64,000 bases of DNA from Arthrobacter alpinus (GTDB lineage Bacteria; Actinomycetota; Actinomycetes; Actinomycetales; Micrococcaceae). The DNA is taken from positions 682,001-746,000 of the forward strand of contig NZ_CP012677.1 in assembly GCF_001294625.1 (NCBI RefSeq). The letters are read 5' to 3'. Each line of letters starts with the position of its first letter. Within the stretch, counting starts at the first letter, position 1. Position numbers and translations under genes: made by a program. Below are positions 35,289 to 45,073 of the stretch, piece after piece. The notes under the pieces were generated by a model. That model did no database searches, was not told the origin of the DNA, and saw only the letters and a program-made list of their open reading frames with translations.

Positions 35289-37951
35289 ATAGTGGCGTCC
35301 TGCTTTCCGAGCGTGCCGTGGGAGGCAGCGTCCGGAGCTGGCGCTTCCAGTTTTGCCCCCTCCACATCCACATCTGGCAGGATCTTATCCAGCCATTTCG
35401 GGATCCACCATGCGGATTTGCCCAACAGGTGCATGGCGGCGGGGATGATGGTCATACGGACCACAAACGCGTCGATCAGAACACCGAACGCCAGGGCAAA
35501 GCCGAGCGGGCGCACCATGGTCAGATGGGAGAAAATAAAGCCGGAGAACACACTTGTCATAATGATCGCCGCGGCAGTGACCACGGGTGCTGCATGTTTG
35601 AATCCGGTGCGGACAGCCTGCTTCGCGTCTTGGCCGTGCACGTACGCTTCCCGCATGCCGGAGGCGATGAACACCTGATAATCCATGGCCAGGCCAAACA
35701 ACACGCCTATCAAGATGATGGGCAAGAAGCTGAGCACAGCCCCCGGATTGGCAACATCGAAGATGCCGCCCAGCCAGCCCCACTGGTACACGGCTACCAC
35801 GCCGCCAAATGCCGCCACGAGCGAAAGGAGGAAACCCGCGGTCGCCAAAACTGGAACCAGGATCGAACGGAACACCAGAATCAACAGGATCAAGGACAGT
35901 CCGACGACGATCGCCAGGTATGGCGGCAACGCCGCTCCCAGCTTGGCTGAGACGTCAACGTTGGCTGCGGTCTGGCCCGTGAGCCCAACGCCTACGTTGA
36001 GATCGGTCTTGATGGCGGTGCCTTCAGCCCGAAGATCGTGGACCACCTGGACGGTGCTGGCGCTTGCCGGGCCTTCGGCCGGGATCACTTGGTAAACGGC
36101 GGTGCGCAAGTCCTTGCTCACCGTGACCGGAACAGCTGCCTTCACGTTGGGAACCTTGCGCAACTGGTCCGCCACATCAAGGTTCAACGCTGTTGCGCCG
36201 GCCTGGTCAAGACCTGCCGGCAGTGAGCCGACCACGATGATGGGCCCGTTCATGCCCTCACCAAAGTTGTCGCCCGTGATGGTGTAGGCCTTGAAAGCGC
36301 TGGAATCAACGGGTTCGGAACCGCCGTCGGGCAGGGCCAGGCGCAGGCCTGCTGCCGGGATAGCGATGACGGCAAGCGCCACTACTGCCGTGACAAGTGA
36401 AATGACGGGGTGCTTGGTAACAAGCCCGCCCCAGCCCTTGGCGCTGGCCCGGACTTCCTTGGACTGGTCGGCGGCTGCCCGTTCGGGGACCGACAATCCG
36501 GCCGTCTCGGCGTCGTGCTTGCTATGTGCAACCACACTCTTGGCCCATGCGCGTTTGGAGATCACCTTGCGGCCCATCAGCGACAGGATGGCAGGGGTCA
36601 GAGTCAGGGCAATGAGGACGGCAACGGCAACGGTGGCCGCCGCGGCAAGCCCGAGGACAGCCAGGAAGGGCAGACCGGTAACGGACAGGGCTGCCAGGGC
36701 GATGACGACGGTGAGACCGGCAAACGTCACGGCATTACCCGAGGTGCCTGTGGCCTTGGCAATGGACTCGCGCATTTCCATCCCCGCCAGCAGCTGCTGG
36801 CGGTGCCGGTTCACAATGAACAGCGAGTAGTCGATCCCCACGGCCAGCCCCAGCATTAGGGCCAGCATGGGGGAAATGGAGGACATCTCGATGACGCCGG
36901 TGAGCGCCATAGTGCCGCCCACGCCAATACCCACGCCAACTACAGCCATCAGAAGGGGCAGCCCGGCCGCAATCAAGGTGCCAAGCATGATGATCAGGAC
37001 CGCTGCCGCGACGGCAATGCCCAGCACCTCGGCAATGCCGAAGAGCGAGGAGACGTCCTCGAGAATTTCCTTGCTGTAGTTGACTGTGACGCCGCTGCTG
37101 TCAAGGGTGTTTAGTTTGTCCTGGACGAGCTGGCGGTTGGCGGGTGTCACGGCGTTCATTGACTCGGAAAATTGGATCTGGCCGATCGCGGCCTTGCCGT
37201 TGTCGGCGACGAACTTGATACCGGTGGCGGCCTCTGCGGAACGCTGACCGGTGGTGAGCTCGACCTTCTTGGCGGCGAGTTCCTTGACGGAGGCGGCATA
37301 CTTCGCTTCACCGTCGGCCAGTTGGGCCTGGCCGGGTGCGAGGGTTGCTTTCTGGGCGTCTAGCTGGGCCTGGCCCGCGGCGAGCTGGGCCGACGCTGCG
37401 GCCGCCTGCGGGGACCCGGCAGGCAATCCGGCAATTTGTGCTGCCTGGGCATCCAGCTGGGCCTGTGCTGCGTCAAGCTGGGTCTGGGCGGCCGCGAGCT
37501 GGGCACTGGTGGCGTCCAGGGTGGCCTTTCCCTGGGCGAGCTGTGCCTCGCCCGCGGCCAATTGCTGGGCGCCGTCTGCGAGTTTAGCCTTGGCCTGGGC
37601 CAGTGACTCCTGCGTTAGGAACGGGTCGATGACGTTCTTGACGCTAGGCACGGATGTTACCGAGGCCAGGACCTGTGAAATCTCCGTTTGCTGCGCAGGG
37701 GTGAACGGTTGGCCGTCGGTGCTGGTGAACACCACGGAACCGGTTCCGCCGGAGGCTTCGGGCAGATCCGCTTGGAGCTTGTCGGCCATCTGCTGGGTCT
37801 CGGTGCCAGGAATCTGGAAGTTGTTGGACATGGGGCCCATGAAGAGTGCTGCTGCGCCCCCCACCATGCCGATGATCACGGCCCAGGCGGCAATCACCAG
37901 CCATGCGCGGCGGGCCGAAAAGCGGCCGAGTCGATAAAGCAAAAGAGCCAT
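35282..37951 (-). CDS. MmpL/RND-family exporter
   Basis: An 889-residue membrane transporter with the two-repeat MMPL layout: an N-terminal helix, then a large external loop (about 60-280), six helices (about 285-460), a second loop, and six more helices. The first loop has an unusually regular coiled-coil of Ala/Gln/Leu (AQLAAAQTQLDAAQAQLDAQ and similar, residues 115-245), as in YdfJ-like members. Likely exports lipids, antibiotics or other amphiphiles using the proton gradient. AAGGA precedes the ATG. The TetR gene lies 56 bases upstream on the same strand, so the two are probably co-transcribed and self-repressed. Confidence 0.9.
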   Translation of the reverse strand: MALLLYRLGRFSARRAWLVIAAWAVIIGMVGGAAALFMGPMSNNFQIPGTETQQMADKLQADLPEASGGTGSVVFTSTDGQPFTPAQQTEISQVLASVTSVPSVKNVIDPFLTQESLAQAKAKLADGAQQLAAGEAQLAQGKATLDATSAQLAAAQTQLDAAQAQLDAQAAQIAGLPAGSPQAAAASAQLAAGQAQLDAQKATLAPGQAQLADGEAKYAASVKELAAKKVELTTGQRSAEAATGIKFVADNGKAAIGQIQFSESMNAVTPANRQLVQDKLNTLDSSGVTVNYSKEILEDVSSLFGIAEVLGIAVAAAVLIIMLGTLIAAGLPLLMAVVGVGIGVGGTMALTGVIEMSSISPMLALMLGLAVGIDYSLFIVNRHRQQLLAGMEMRESIAKATGTSGNAVTFAGLTVVIALAALSVTGLPFLAVLGLAAAATVAVAVLIALTLTPAILSLMGRKVISKRAWAKSVVAHSKHDAETAGLSVPERAAADQSKEVRASAKGWGGLVTKHPVISLVTAVVALAVIAIPAAGLRLALPDGGSEPVDSSAFKAYTITGDNFGEGMNGPIIVVGSLPAGLDQAGATALNLDVADQLRKVPNVKAAVPVTVSKDLRTAVYQVIPAEGPASASTVQVVHDLRAEGTAIKTDLNVGVGLTGQTAANVDVSAKLGAALPPYLAIVVGLSLILLILVFRSILVPVLATAGFLLSLVAAFGGVVAVYQWGWLGGIFDVANPGAVLSFLPIILIGVLFGLAMDYQVFIASGMREAYVHGQDAKQAVRTGFKHAAPVVTAAAIIMTSVFSGFIFSHLTMVRPLGFALAFGVLIDAFVVRMTIIPAAMHLLGKSAWWIPKWLDKILPDVDVEGAKLEAPAPDAASHGTLGKQDATIH

Positions 37952-38007
37952 GATGAATCCTTTTTTGTTTGATGGCCGGCGCGGGCGGGCGCCATGCGGG
38001 TGAAACG

Positions 38008-38637
38008 TTAGTAGGCAAAACCGTTGCGGATCAAGGAAATGGTGGTGCTCAGGAGCTCGCGTAGATGCGCTAGGGATTCTTCGGAGGTGTCCGTGCCGTG
38101 CAGGCTGAACCAGACTCCCACCGCCGCGCGGCAGCTTCCGACGATGGCGCCGACCAGTGCGTTGATGTACAGTTCATCCGTTCCCGGGGGGAGCCGGTGG
38201 CGGGCCACCTCGGTGATCTTGGTGCTGCATTCGTCCCAGGCCTGCAGCTGGAATCTGCCCAGCGAGGGGTCCTGGGTGAGGGTGAACGTCTCGGCCAGGA
38301 TGGCCAGGTCGCGGGGGCTGCCCCCGGCGGAGAGCGCGAACTGTGCCGATTCCAGGATGGGTTCCTCGACGGGGCGGGCTTCCAGCTCCGTGATCACCGT
38401 GTCCAGGTAGCGCTGTGTGAAGCTGGCGACAGCCGCCTCAACGGAGGAAAAGTAGTTGAAGAACGTGCGCCGGGAAACCCCTGCCGCGATGGCTACGTCG
38501 TCAACAGTGAACTCATTGAGTTCCCTGGTGCGTAGAAAATTTAGGGCTGCCTCGGCGATGGCCTCCCGGGTGGCGGCCTTGTTCAACTCGCGACGAGAGA
38601 CTGCGGGGACGGAAAGGATGGGAGGAGGCGAAGTCAC
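38008..38637 (-). CDS. TetR-family repressor of the exporter
   Basis: A 209-residue protein. The HTH (about 18-65) has NKAATREAIAEAALNFL, FTVDDVAIAAGVSRRTFFNYF, which is typical of TetR. The C-terminal ligand domain is not conserved enough to name a ligand. The GTG start lies only 14 bases from the overlapping palindromes that begin at 38651, so those are probably its operator. It is followed by the MmpL exporter. Confidence 0.93.
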   Translation of the reverse strand: MTSPPPILSVPAVSRRELNKAATREAIAEAALNFLRTRELNEFTVDDVAIAAGVSRRTFFNYFSSVEAAVASFTQRYLDTVITELEARPVEEPILESAQFALSAGGSPRDLAILAETFTLTQDPSLGRFQLQAWDECSTKITEVARHRLPPGTDELYINALVGAIVGSCRAAVGVWFSLHGTDTSEESLAHLRELLSTTISLIRNGFAY

Positions 38638-38650
38638 CTCTCTACACTAA

Positions 38651-38673
38651 GTGCAAGTTTGCACACTGTGCAA
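38651..38673. promoter_or_regulatory. overlapping palindromes, probable TetR operator
   Basis: GTGCAAGTTTGCAC (38651-38664) overlaps TTGCAC-ACT-GTGCAA (38659-38673), giving three copies of the GTGCAA half-site. The site lies directly upstream of the TetR start, fitting binding by two dimers and autoregulation. Confidence 0.75.
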
Positions 38674-38728
38674 GTTGAAAGCTTCTTATGCTATAAGTTC
38701 GCTCACCCGTCTCACCTGCCTTGCGCGG

Positions 38729-39112
38729 CTACTGGGCCTGCGGGTTGGCGGCCAGATAGATGGACTGGCCGGTGGCTCCGGGCTGACCCTCGGCGAGCGG
38801 AATGGCGTACACGGCGGTGCCGTAGGCGCACACTTCTGTCCATGTGCCGCCCATTTCGGAGGTGTCGAAACGGGTGGCGACAATGGCGTTGGCGCCCTTG
38901 GCATGTGCCTCGGTCACCATGCGGGCCACCACTTCCTGACGGCTTTCGTACAGCGCCTTGGTCATTTCGGGCAGCTCGCCGCCGCCCAACGCGCGGAAGC
39001 TGGCGGTGAACTGAGCGCCGACATGGCGTGAGCGCACTGTCAGTCCCATGACCTCGCCAAAGACGGCGTCAATCTTGTATCCGGGAAGGTCGTTGGTTGT
39101 CACGATGATCAT
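38729..39112 (-). CDS. YbjQ/UPF0145 family protein
   Basis: A 127-residue protein. The start MIIVTTNDLPGY, the middle GLTVRSRHVG and ANAIVATRFDTSEMGGTWTEVCAYGTAV match the YbjQ family, which forms pentamers; its function is unresolved. ATG 39112 was chosen because it begins the conserved domain. It lies alone between the symporter and the TetR gene. Confidence 0.85.
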   Translation of the reverse strand: MIIVTTNDLPGYKIDAVFGEVMGLTVRSRHVGAQFTASFRALGGGELPEMTKALYESRQEVVARMVTEAHAKGANAIVATRFDTSEMGGTWTEVCAYGTAVYAIPLAEGQPGATGQSIYLAANPQAQ

Positions 39113-39192
39113 GGCGGGGCCTTTCGATTTCCGGCCAATACCGTGGCCGGGGATTGCTGTTTTCTTATGAAAGCCTATGGGTGAACGCACAA

Positions 39193-39234
39193 AATCCCGC
39201 CACTGGACCAATGGGACCAGTCCGTGGCGGGATT
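39193..39234 (-). terminator. terminator of the DAACS symporter
   Basis: An 11-bp stem (AATCCCGCCAC and complement) with inner pairing GGAC/GTCC, followed on the minus strand by TTTTGTGC. It begins 44 bases past the symporter stop. Confidence 0.65.
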
Positions 39235-39277
39235 GCGTGATGGCGTTCCTACAGCGTCACCTCAGGCCAGCGTCACC

Positions 39278-40717
39278 TCAGGCGTTGGCGAGCTCGCGCT
39301 GGGAGTCGGGCTCACCGGCGTCGTGATTAGCACCCTTTTCATCGGAGACTTCACCTAGGAGCTCGGTGCTGTCATCGGAGAAGGGGTTGCCGTTGCGCGG
39401 TGCGTTGTACAGTTCCTCGTTCAGGATGCCGTGGCGCTTGGAGACGATGGTGGGGACCAGTGCCTGGCCGGCCACGTTCACAGCGGTGCGTCCCATGTCC
39501 AGGATGGGGTCCACGGCCAGGAGGAGTCCGACGCCGGCCAGCGGCAGTCCCAGCGTGGAGAGCGTCAGTGTCAGCATCACGACGGCGCCCGTGGTTCCGG
39601 CGGTTGCCGCCGAACCCAGCACCGAGACCAAGACGATCAGCAGGTACTGGCCCAGGTCGAGCTGGATGCCGAAGAACTGGGCCACGAAGATGGCGGCGAT
39701 GGCCGGGTAGATGGCGGCGCAACCGTCCATCTTGGTGGTGGCGCCAAGCGGCACGGCGAAGGAGGCGTAGGCGCGGGGGACGCCCAGGTTGCGTTCGGTC
39801 ACGCGCTGCGTCAGGGGCAGAGTGCCGATAGAGGAGCGTGAGACGAAACCGAGCTGAACTGCCGGCCAGACACCGGAGAAGTACTGCTTGATGGAGAGCC
39901 CGTGTGACTTGATCAGAACCGGGTACACGACGAACAGGACCAGGGCCAGGCCCACGTAGATGGCGAGGGTGAACTTGCCCAGTGAGCCGATGGTGGTCCA
40001 GCCGTAGGTGGCAACCGCGCTGCCGATCAGGCCCACGGTGCCGATCGGGGCCAGGCGGATGATCCACCACAGCACCTTCTGGATAACGGCAAGGGCGGAA
40101 CCGTTGAGTTTCAGGAACGGGTCGGCGGCCTTGCCAACCTTCAGGGCGGCGATGCCGATGGCGATGGCGATGACAAGGATCTGCAGGACGTTGAAGTTCA
40201 CGCTGGTGACCAGTGCGCCGCCGTCGACCGCCTTGGTGGAGGCACCCAGGCCTAGGAAGTTGGAGGGGAACAAGCCGATCAGGAAGGCCCACCAGTCACC
40301 GGACTTGCCCGTGTAATCCTTGGGCGCGGCCGTACCGGTGCCTGCGCCCGGCTGGAAGACCAGGCCCAGGACGATGCCGATACTCACGGCGATCAAGGAG
40401 GTGATGGCGAACCAGAGCAGTGTGTTCCAGGCCAGTCGGGCGGCGTTGGTCACCTGGCGAAGGTTGGCGATGGAGGAGACGACGGCGGTGAAAATCAGAG
40501 GGACCACTGCCGCCTTCAGCAGGGAAACATAGCTTGAACCGATCAGGCCCAGCGTGGTGACGAGGCCGTTGGGGTCGGTCTTGGGGTCGCCGCCAAGACT
40601 GCGGGCGATCAGGCCCAGGACGAGGCCGGCAATGAGGCCGGCAATGATTTGGACGCCGAAGTTGCTGGCCCACTTGGGGAACCGGGACACCTTGGCGGTG
40701 GTTGCTGTGGAAGTCAT
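39278..40717 (-). CDS. dicarboxylate/amino acid:cation symporter (DAACS)
   Basis: A 479-residue membrane protein of the GltP/DctA family, importing glutamate, aspartate or C4-dicarboxylates with H+ or Na+. Eight helices and two hairpin loops are implied; the first hairpin has SRSSIGTLPLT, helix 7 has GATTKMDGCA in place of the common NMDGTA, and the second hairpin has GTTGAVVMLTLTLSTLGLP followed by DMGRTAVNVAGQ. The K in place of N in helix 7 might alter cation use. The N-terminal tail is short and the C-terminus is acidic. A weak ribosome-binding site precedes the ATG. Confidence 0.92.
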   Translation of the reverse strand: MTSTATTAKVSRFPKWASNFGVQIIAGLIAGLVLGLIARSLGGDPKTDPNGLVTTLGLIGSSYVSLLKAAVVPLIFTAVVSSIANLRQVTNAARLAWNTLLWFAITSLIAVSIGIVLGLVFQPGAGTGTAAPKDYTGKSGDWWAFLIGLFPSNFLGLGASTKAVDGGALVTSVNFNVLQILVIAIAIGIAALKVGKAADPFLKLNGSALAVIQKVLWWIIRLAPIGTVGLIGSAVATYGWTTIGSLGKFTLAIYVGLALVLFVVYPVLIKSHGLSIKQYFSGVWPAVQLGFVSRSSIGTLPLTQRVTERNLGVPRAYASFAVPLGATTKMDGCAAIYPAIAAIFVAQFFGIQLDLGQYLLIVLVSVLGSAATAGTTGAVVMLTLTLSTLGLPLAGVGLLLAVDPILDMGRTAVNVAGQALVPTIVSKRHGILNEELYNAPRNGNPFSDDSTELLGEVSDEKGANHDAGEPDSQRELANA

Positions 40718-40856
40718 GGTTCAACGGTAGGCCGGGGACAATAACACCAAAGAATTTGTGTTTCCCCGTGTTACGGCTATCAATTTTCGTCTATGACGCG
40801 GCACGGGTTTTGTTTTCGGATTCGCTGGTGGATGGTGCCCGCGGCGGGCCAGGAAC

Positions 40857-42581
40857 TCAGCCCAGCAGCGCGGTCTTGAGAGTATCCAAGCCGACCGAAC
40901 CCAAGTTCAGGGCCTGGGTGTGGAAGTCCCGCAGTGAGAACGCAGCACCGTCACGGGCGGCGCGGGCGTCGCGAATGTCCTCCCACAGGCGCTGGCCGAT
41001 CTTGTACGACGGCGCCTGCCCGGGCCAGCCCAGGTACCGGTTGAATTCAAAGTCCAGCTGCCCGGCGGAGATGTCCAGGTTCTTGGCCAGGAAGTGGTAG
41101 CCCGCCTCCGGCGTCCACGTACCGGAGCCCCACTGGGCCGGAATTTGAAGTTCCAGGTGCACTCCGATGTCGAACACCACACGGGCTGCGCGCATGCGCT
41201 GGCCGTCGAGCATGCCCAGCTTGTCGCCGGGATCGGCCAGGTAGCCCAAATCGTCCATGAGCCGTTCGGCGTACAGCGCCCAGCCCTCGCCGTGGCCTGA
41301 GACCCAGCAGGCGTTGCGGCGCCAGTTGTTCAGCAGCCCGCTCTGGTAGGTGGCCGTGGCGACCTGCAGGTGGTGGCCCGGGACGCCCTCGTGATAGACG
41401 GTGGTGGTCTCGGCCCAGGTGGTGAAGGTGTCCTCGCCCTCCGGCACCGACCACCACATGCGCCCGGGCCGGGAAAAGTCCTCCGACGGGCCGGTGTAGT
41501 AGATGCCGCCGTCCTGCGTGGGGGCGATCTTGCACTCAAGGGTTCGCATGATCTCGGGGATCTCGAAGTGGGTGCCGGCAAGATCGGCCACCGCCGCGTT
41601 GGAGAGGCTCTGCATCCATTCGGTCAGTGCGGCGGTGCCGTGCAATTGCCGGGCAGGGTCCGCGTTAAGCAGCGCCTTGGCCTCGGCAATGGAGGCGCCG
41701 GGCTCGATCTGCGCCGCCACGGCCTCCTGTTCAGCGATGATCCGGTCCAACTCCGCCACGCCCCAGGCATACGTTTCCTCAAGGTCGACGGCGGAGCCTA
41801 GGAATTCCCTCGACGCTAGGGCGTAGCGTGCTGCGCCCACGGCGTCCTTGGCGGGGGCCTGGGGCAGCAATTCGGTGCGCAGGAACTCAACCAACGATCC
41901 GTAACCGGCGCGCGCCAGCTCCACATTGGCTGCCAGTGCTGCGGTGAGCCCGGCCGGGAGGGAGGTTCCGGCGTCGCCCGCGTCCGGGGAAAGCCCGGGC
42001 GGATCCAAGGCGGCATCGGCGGCAAGAGTGGCGAAGAATCCGTCCGCGGCCGCGTGGCGTTCACACTGCTCGATGACCGTGGCGACCTGGCGCTGCGCCG
42101 CCACCATGCCGCGGGCGGCACCTTCGCGGAGGGAGGAAATGTACCCGGCAACGGCGTCGGGCACGTTCGCCAGACGCCCGGAAATGTGCTCCCAATGGGG
42201 CACCGTGGCCGTGGGCATGAGGTCAAAGATGGCCCGGATTTCTTGGGCCGGGGAGGCGATGTTGTTCAGCTCGGCCAGCGGCCAGCCGCTTTTGTGCAGT
42301 TCCAGGGCCAGGCCCAGACGCTCGCGCATGGCGTGCAGGGTGAGCGCATCGACGTCGTCCATCGGCTCAAGCCCGGCCAGTTCGGACAGGGCGTGCAGGG
42401 CGGCGTCGGCGGAGGCTGCCAGGCCTGCAGGGGAGAGGTCGCGGTATTCGGTTTCATGGCCGGGACGGCCCAGTTCCGTGGCGAAACCCGGATCCAGCTC
42501 CAACAGCCGTTCGGTGTAGGCGTTGGCTGCGGCATCGATGGCGCTGGCGGGACGGGTCAGGCGGTTCGGCTCAAGTGTCAT
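40857..42581 (-). CDS. DUF885 family (predicted metallo-hydrolase)
   Basis: A 574-residue soluble protein of the DUF885 family. The hallmark YHEGVPGHHLQ near residue 400 is a HExxxxHH-like zinc motif, followed by HGEGWALYAERLMDDLGY, with a second conserved Glu. Members are thought to be peptidases, but the substrate is unknown. It lies divergent from the FUSC gene with 78 bases between starts; no ribosome-binding site is clear before its ATG. Confidence 0.87.
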   Translation of the reverse strand: MTLEPNRLTRPASAIDAAANAYTERLLELDPGFATELGRPGHETEYRDLSPAGLAASADAALHALSELAGLEPMDDVDALTLHAMRERLGLALELHKSGWPLAELNNIASPAQEIRAIFDLMPTATVPHWEHISGRLANVPDAVAGYISSLREGAARGMVAAQRQVATVIEQCERHAAADGFFATLAADAALDPPGLSPDAGDAGTSLPAGLTAALAANVELARAGYGSLVEFLRTELLPQAPAKDAVGAARYALASREFLGSAVDLEETYAWGVAELDRIIAEQEAVAAQIEPGASIAEAKALLNADPARQLHGTAALTEWMQSLSNAAVADLAGTHFEIPEIMRTLECKIAPTQDGGIYYTGPSEDFSRPGRMWWSVPEGEDTFTTWAETTTVYHEGVPGHHLQVATATYQSGLLNNWRRNACWVSGHGEGWALYAERLMDDLGYLADPGDKLGMLDGQRMRAARVVFDIGVHLELQIPAQWGSGTWTPEAGYHFLAKNLDISAGQLDFEFNRYLGWPGQAPSYKIGQRLWEDIRDARAARDGAAFSLRDFHTQALNLGSVGLDTLKTALLG

Positions 42582-42659
42582 GACACGAGCTTATTACTTG
42601 GCAGCCGGGCACCGTGTTGCCAAACGCCGCGGACTGCAATACTTAGCTTTGTGTCCGCC

Positions 42660-44795
42660 ATGCAAGCAGTCTCAGCGACTTTTAAGCGATCCCTGCGTTT
42701 TGATTTTTCCCAGTCGGACCCTGTCGTTGCGGGGCGCAACGCGTTCGGGGTTGGCGTCCCGTTGGTCCTGGGGATTGCCGCGGGCAACCCCGCCATAGCC
42801 GTCTTTGGGGCCGTGGGGGCCATGTTTGCCGCGTTTGCGGACAGGCCGGGCAGTTACCGGCTGCGGCTGGCCCGGATGAGCGCAACCTCGCTGGCCGCCG
42901 GGCTGGCAGGCGGACTGTCGGTGCTGTGCGCGCCCTCGGTGCCGGCGTCGCTGCTGCTCATCGCGGTGCTGGCCTTCATCACCGGGATGGCGCTCTCGCT
43001 GGGCGTGAATGTTTCACAAATCGGGATCGCCGCCACGGCCGTGGCCATTGTGCTGAACCGGTTCCCGATGCCGCCGGCCGACGCGCTGGGCATTGCCGCC
43101 CTAGTGGTGGCGGCCGGGCTGCTGCAAAGCCTGCTGGCCATCGCCGGGTGGCCGCTGCACCGGCACGCCCCCGAACGGGCAGTACTGGCCGAGCTCTACG
43201 GCGGCCTGGCCTCGCGGACCCGGCAGGCGCACCCCCGCATGGCGGCCCCCGGGGCCGGGACGTTGTTGGACAAGGCGCGGGCCACCATCACAGGAATTGG
43301 GCACGGCCACGGTCCCAGCATGCAGTCCTACCGGGGGCTGCTCGACGAGGCGGAGCGGATCCGGCTGGAAATCATGGCGCTCGCCTACTGTCTTGAACGC
43401 TTTGAGCGCGTGGACAGGCTGGACCATCGGGACGCCGTGTACGGGCTTCTGGCCGCTGCGGGGACGGCCCTTGACGCTGTGGCGGCATGCCTGCGCAAGG
43501 GATCGGTGTTCGATCCCGCCCAGCTGCTGCCCGTCAAGGAAGCACTGGCTGGCCTCGAAGACGTCATGGCGGGGTATCCGGATTCGCCTACGGGACGGTT
43601 TGCCGCCGTGCACGCGCGGGCCCTTGCGGGCCAGCTGCGTGCCTGTGGACGCATGGCGACGCCGGGTGCCGTGGAGGGCCGGGTGGGCGAGGTTGCCGCG
43701 CGCGTAGGGCGGATCCGTCTGGCGGTGCAGGCCCCGGTGCAGGTGGTCCGGGCCAACCTGCGCTGGGATTCGGCCATTGCCCGGCACGCTATCCGTCTGA
43801 CATTGCTGGTCACGGCCACTGACGGGCTGGCCCGGCTGCTCCCCGGCGCTGACAGGGGCTACTGGATCTCACTCATGGTGTTGTTGCTGCTGCGCCCGGA
43901 CTTTGCTGCCACTCTCCAGCGCACAAGTGCCCGTCTAGCCGGAACGCTCGTGGGGCTTGGCATCGGCACCGGGGCGGTGTACCTGGCCGCACCTGGCGGG
44001 CGGTTGGCCGTTGTGGCCCTGGTGGTGGTGTTTGTCTTTGGGGTGCGCCTGGCCGGGGCGCCAAACGCGTTCTTCATGAGCACTTGGACGGCCGCCTATT
44101 TGGTGGCGCTGCTGGATTTGGCAGGCTATCCTGCCGAGGAGGTGGTGGTTCCGCGCATGGTTGACACGCTGGTGGCCGGGGTGCTGGCCGTTGCAGCCAC
44201 CGTGGTGTGGCCGGCCTGGGAACGCAGCTACCTGCCCGCCCGGATTGGTGAAATGTTGGCCGCGTACCGACGCTACCTGGCATTGGTGGCTGATACTACA
44301 GCTGGCAAGACCAAGCTGGACTCTGCCCGCAGTGCGGCCCGGCTGGCACGCTCCAACGCGCTGGCGTCGTTGGAGCGTACCCGGGGTGAGCCAGTGGCGG
44401 CACGGACTACCTTGGATATTGGTGAGGGTGTGTTGGTGCAGAGCCATGTGATGGTTCAGGCGGTCATGATCATTGACGCCGCCCGGCAGTCCATGAACGC
44501 CCAGGGCCAGCCTGTGGAGGGGTTGCTGGGCAAGCTGGCGCCGTTCGTGGCCGACTGCCAAACCGCGCTTGTTTCCTGTGAAAATGCCGTTTTTGCCGGC
44601 TCAAATCCACAGGGCGCCCCAGCTATGCGGAACGCGTTCGTGCTCCTGAAGGATTCCCTGGACGCAGTTGCCCCGGGGCCGGGGACGCTGCGCCCTGCGG
44701 TCCTGGATGCCGCGGACAGGATCGCCAACGCCCTGGACACCATGGTGCACCTGCTGCGCGGGCAGGCCAAGGGAGGCGCGGTGAACCAGGACTGA
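42660..44795 (+). CDS. FUSC-family membrane protein
   Basis: A 711-residue membrane protein. An N-terminal group of about five helices (30-150), a cytosolic region (about 160-370), a second helix group (about 380-520, FUSC_2), and a C-terminal cytosolic part give the twofold layout of the FUSC/aromatic acid exporter family (AaeB, YccS). Probable efflux of aromatic acids or stress tolerance; substrate unknown. The ATG at 42660 and GTG 42651 are both possible, with no ribosome-binding site. The frame is open further upstream only antisense to the DUF885 gene. Confidence 0.83.
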   Translation: MQAVSATFKRSLRFDFSQSDPVVAGRNAFGVGVPLVLGIAAGNPAIAVFGAVGAMFAAFADRPGSYRLRLARMSATSLAAGLAGGLSVLCAPSVPASLLLIAVLAFITGMALSLGVNVSQIGIAATAVAIVLNRFPMPPADALGIAALVVAAGLLQSLLAIAGWPLHRHAPERAVLAELYGGLASRTRQAHPRMAAPGAGTLLDKARATITGIGHGHGPSMQSYRGLLDEAERIRLEIMALAYCLERFERVDRLDHRDAVYGLLAAAGTALDAVAACLRKGSVFDPAQLLPVKEALAGLEDVMAGYPDSPTGRFAAVHARALAGQLRACGRMATPGAVEGRVGEVAARVGRIRLAVQAPVQVVRANLRWDSAIARHAIRLTLLVTATDGLARLLPGADRGYWISLMVLLLLRPDFAATLQRTSARLAGTLVGLGIGTGAVYLAAPGGRLAVVALVVVFVFGVRLAGAPNAFFMSTWTAAYLVALLDLAGYPAEEVVVPRMVDTLVAGVLAVAATVVWPAWERSYLPARIGEMLAAYRRYLALVADTTAGKTKLDSARSAARLARSNALASLERTRGEPVAARTTLDIGEGVLVQSHVMVQAVMIIDAARQSMNAQGQPVEGLLGKLAPFVADCQTALVSCENAVFAGSNPQGAPAMRNAFVLLKDSLDAVAPGPGTLRPAVLDAADRIANALDTMVHLLRGQAKGGAVNQD

Positions 44796-44818
44796 GACGC
44801 GCTGGCACGTGCTCTGGG

Positions 44819-45073
44819 TCAGCGGACCGAACGACGCCAGGCACCCGGTCCCGGCTTGGGGGCGAGGTTGAGTTGCGTGCGCCGGGCCCACTGCCGCGTG
44901 GGCGGGAGCTCCGGTGCCGCGTCGGCGCCACTTTGCATGGCAAGCACGACGGCGGTCACCGCCGCTAGTTCCTCGGCGTCTGGATTGCCCTTGGTCACGG
45001 TGAGCAGCGGTGATTGAGCTTGGAGAAATCCCGCCGGGACGGGCTCGATCGCCGGGCTGTTCTCGTTCGTCAC
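44819..45073 (-). CDS. acyl-CoA carboxylase epsilon subunit
   Basis: An 84-residue protein matching small AccE subunits of actinobacterial propionyl/acetyl-CoA carboxylases: [24 protein letters not shown] followed by a Trp/Arg-rich tail ([20 protein letters not shown]). It stabilises the alpha-beta complex. GTG 45073 overlaps the stop of the beta subunit (GTGA), so the two are translationally coupled. Confidence 0.88.
   Translation of the reverse strand: MTNENSPAIEPVPAGFLQAQSPLLTVTKGNPDAEELAAVTAVVLAMQSGADAAPELPPTRQWARRTQLNLAPKPGPGAWRRSVR

Noticed and set aside
42054..42659. Open frame extending the FUSC gene upstream by about 200 residues
   Set aside because: It runs antisense to the DUF885 gene and has Gly/Arg/His-rich composition typical of GC-rich shadow frames; the FUSC fold starts near 42660.
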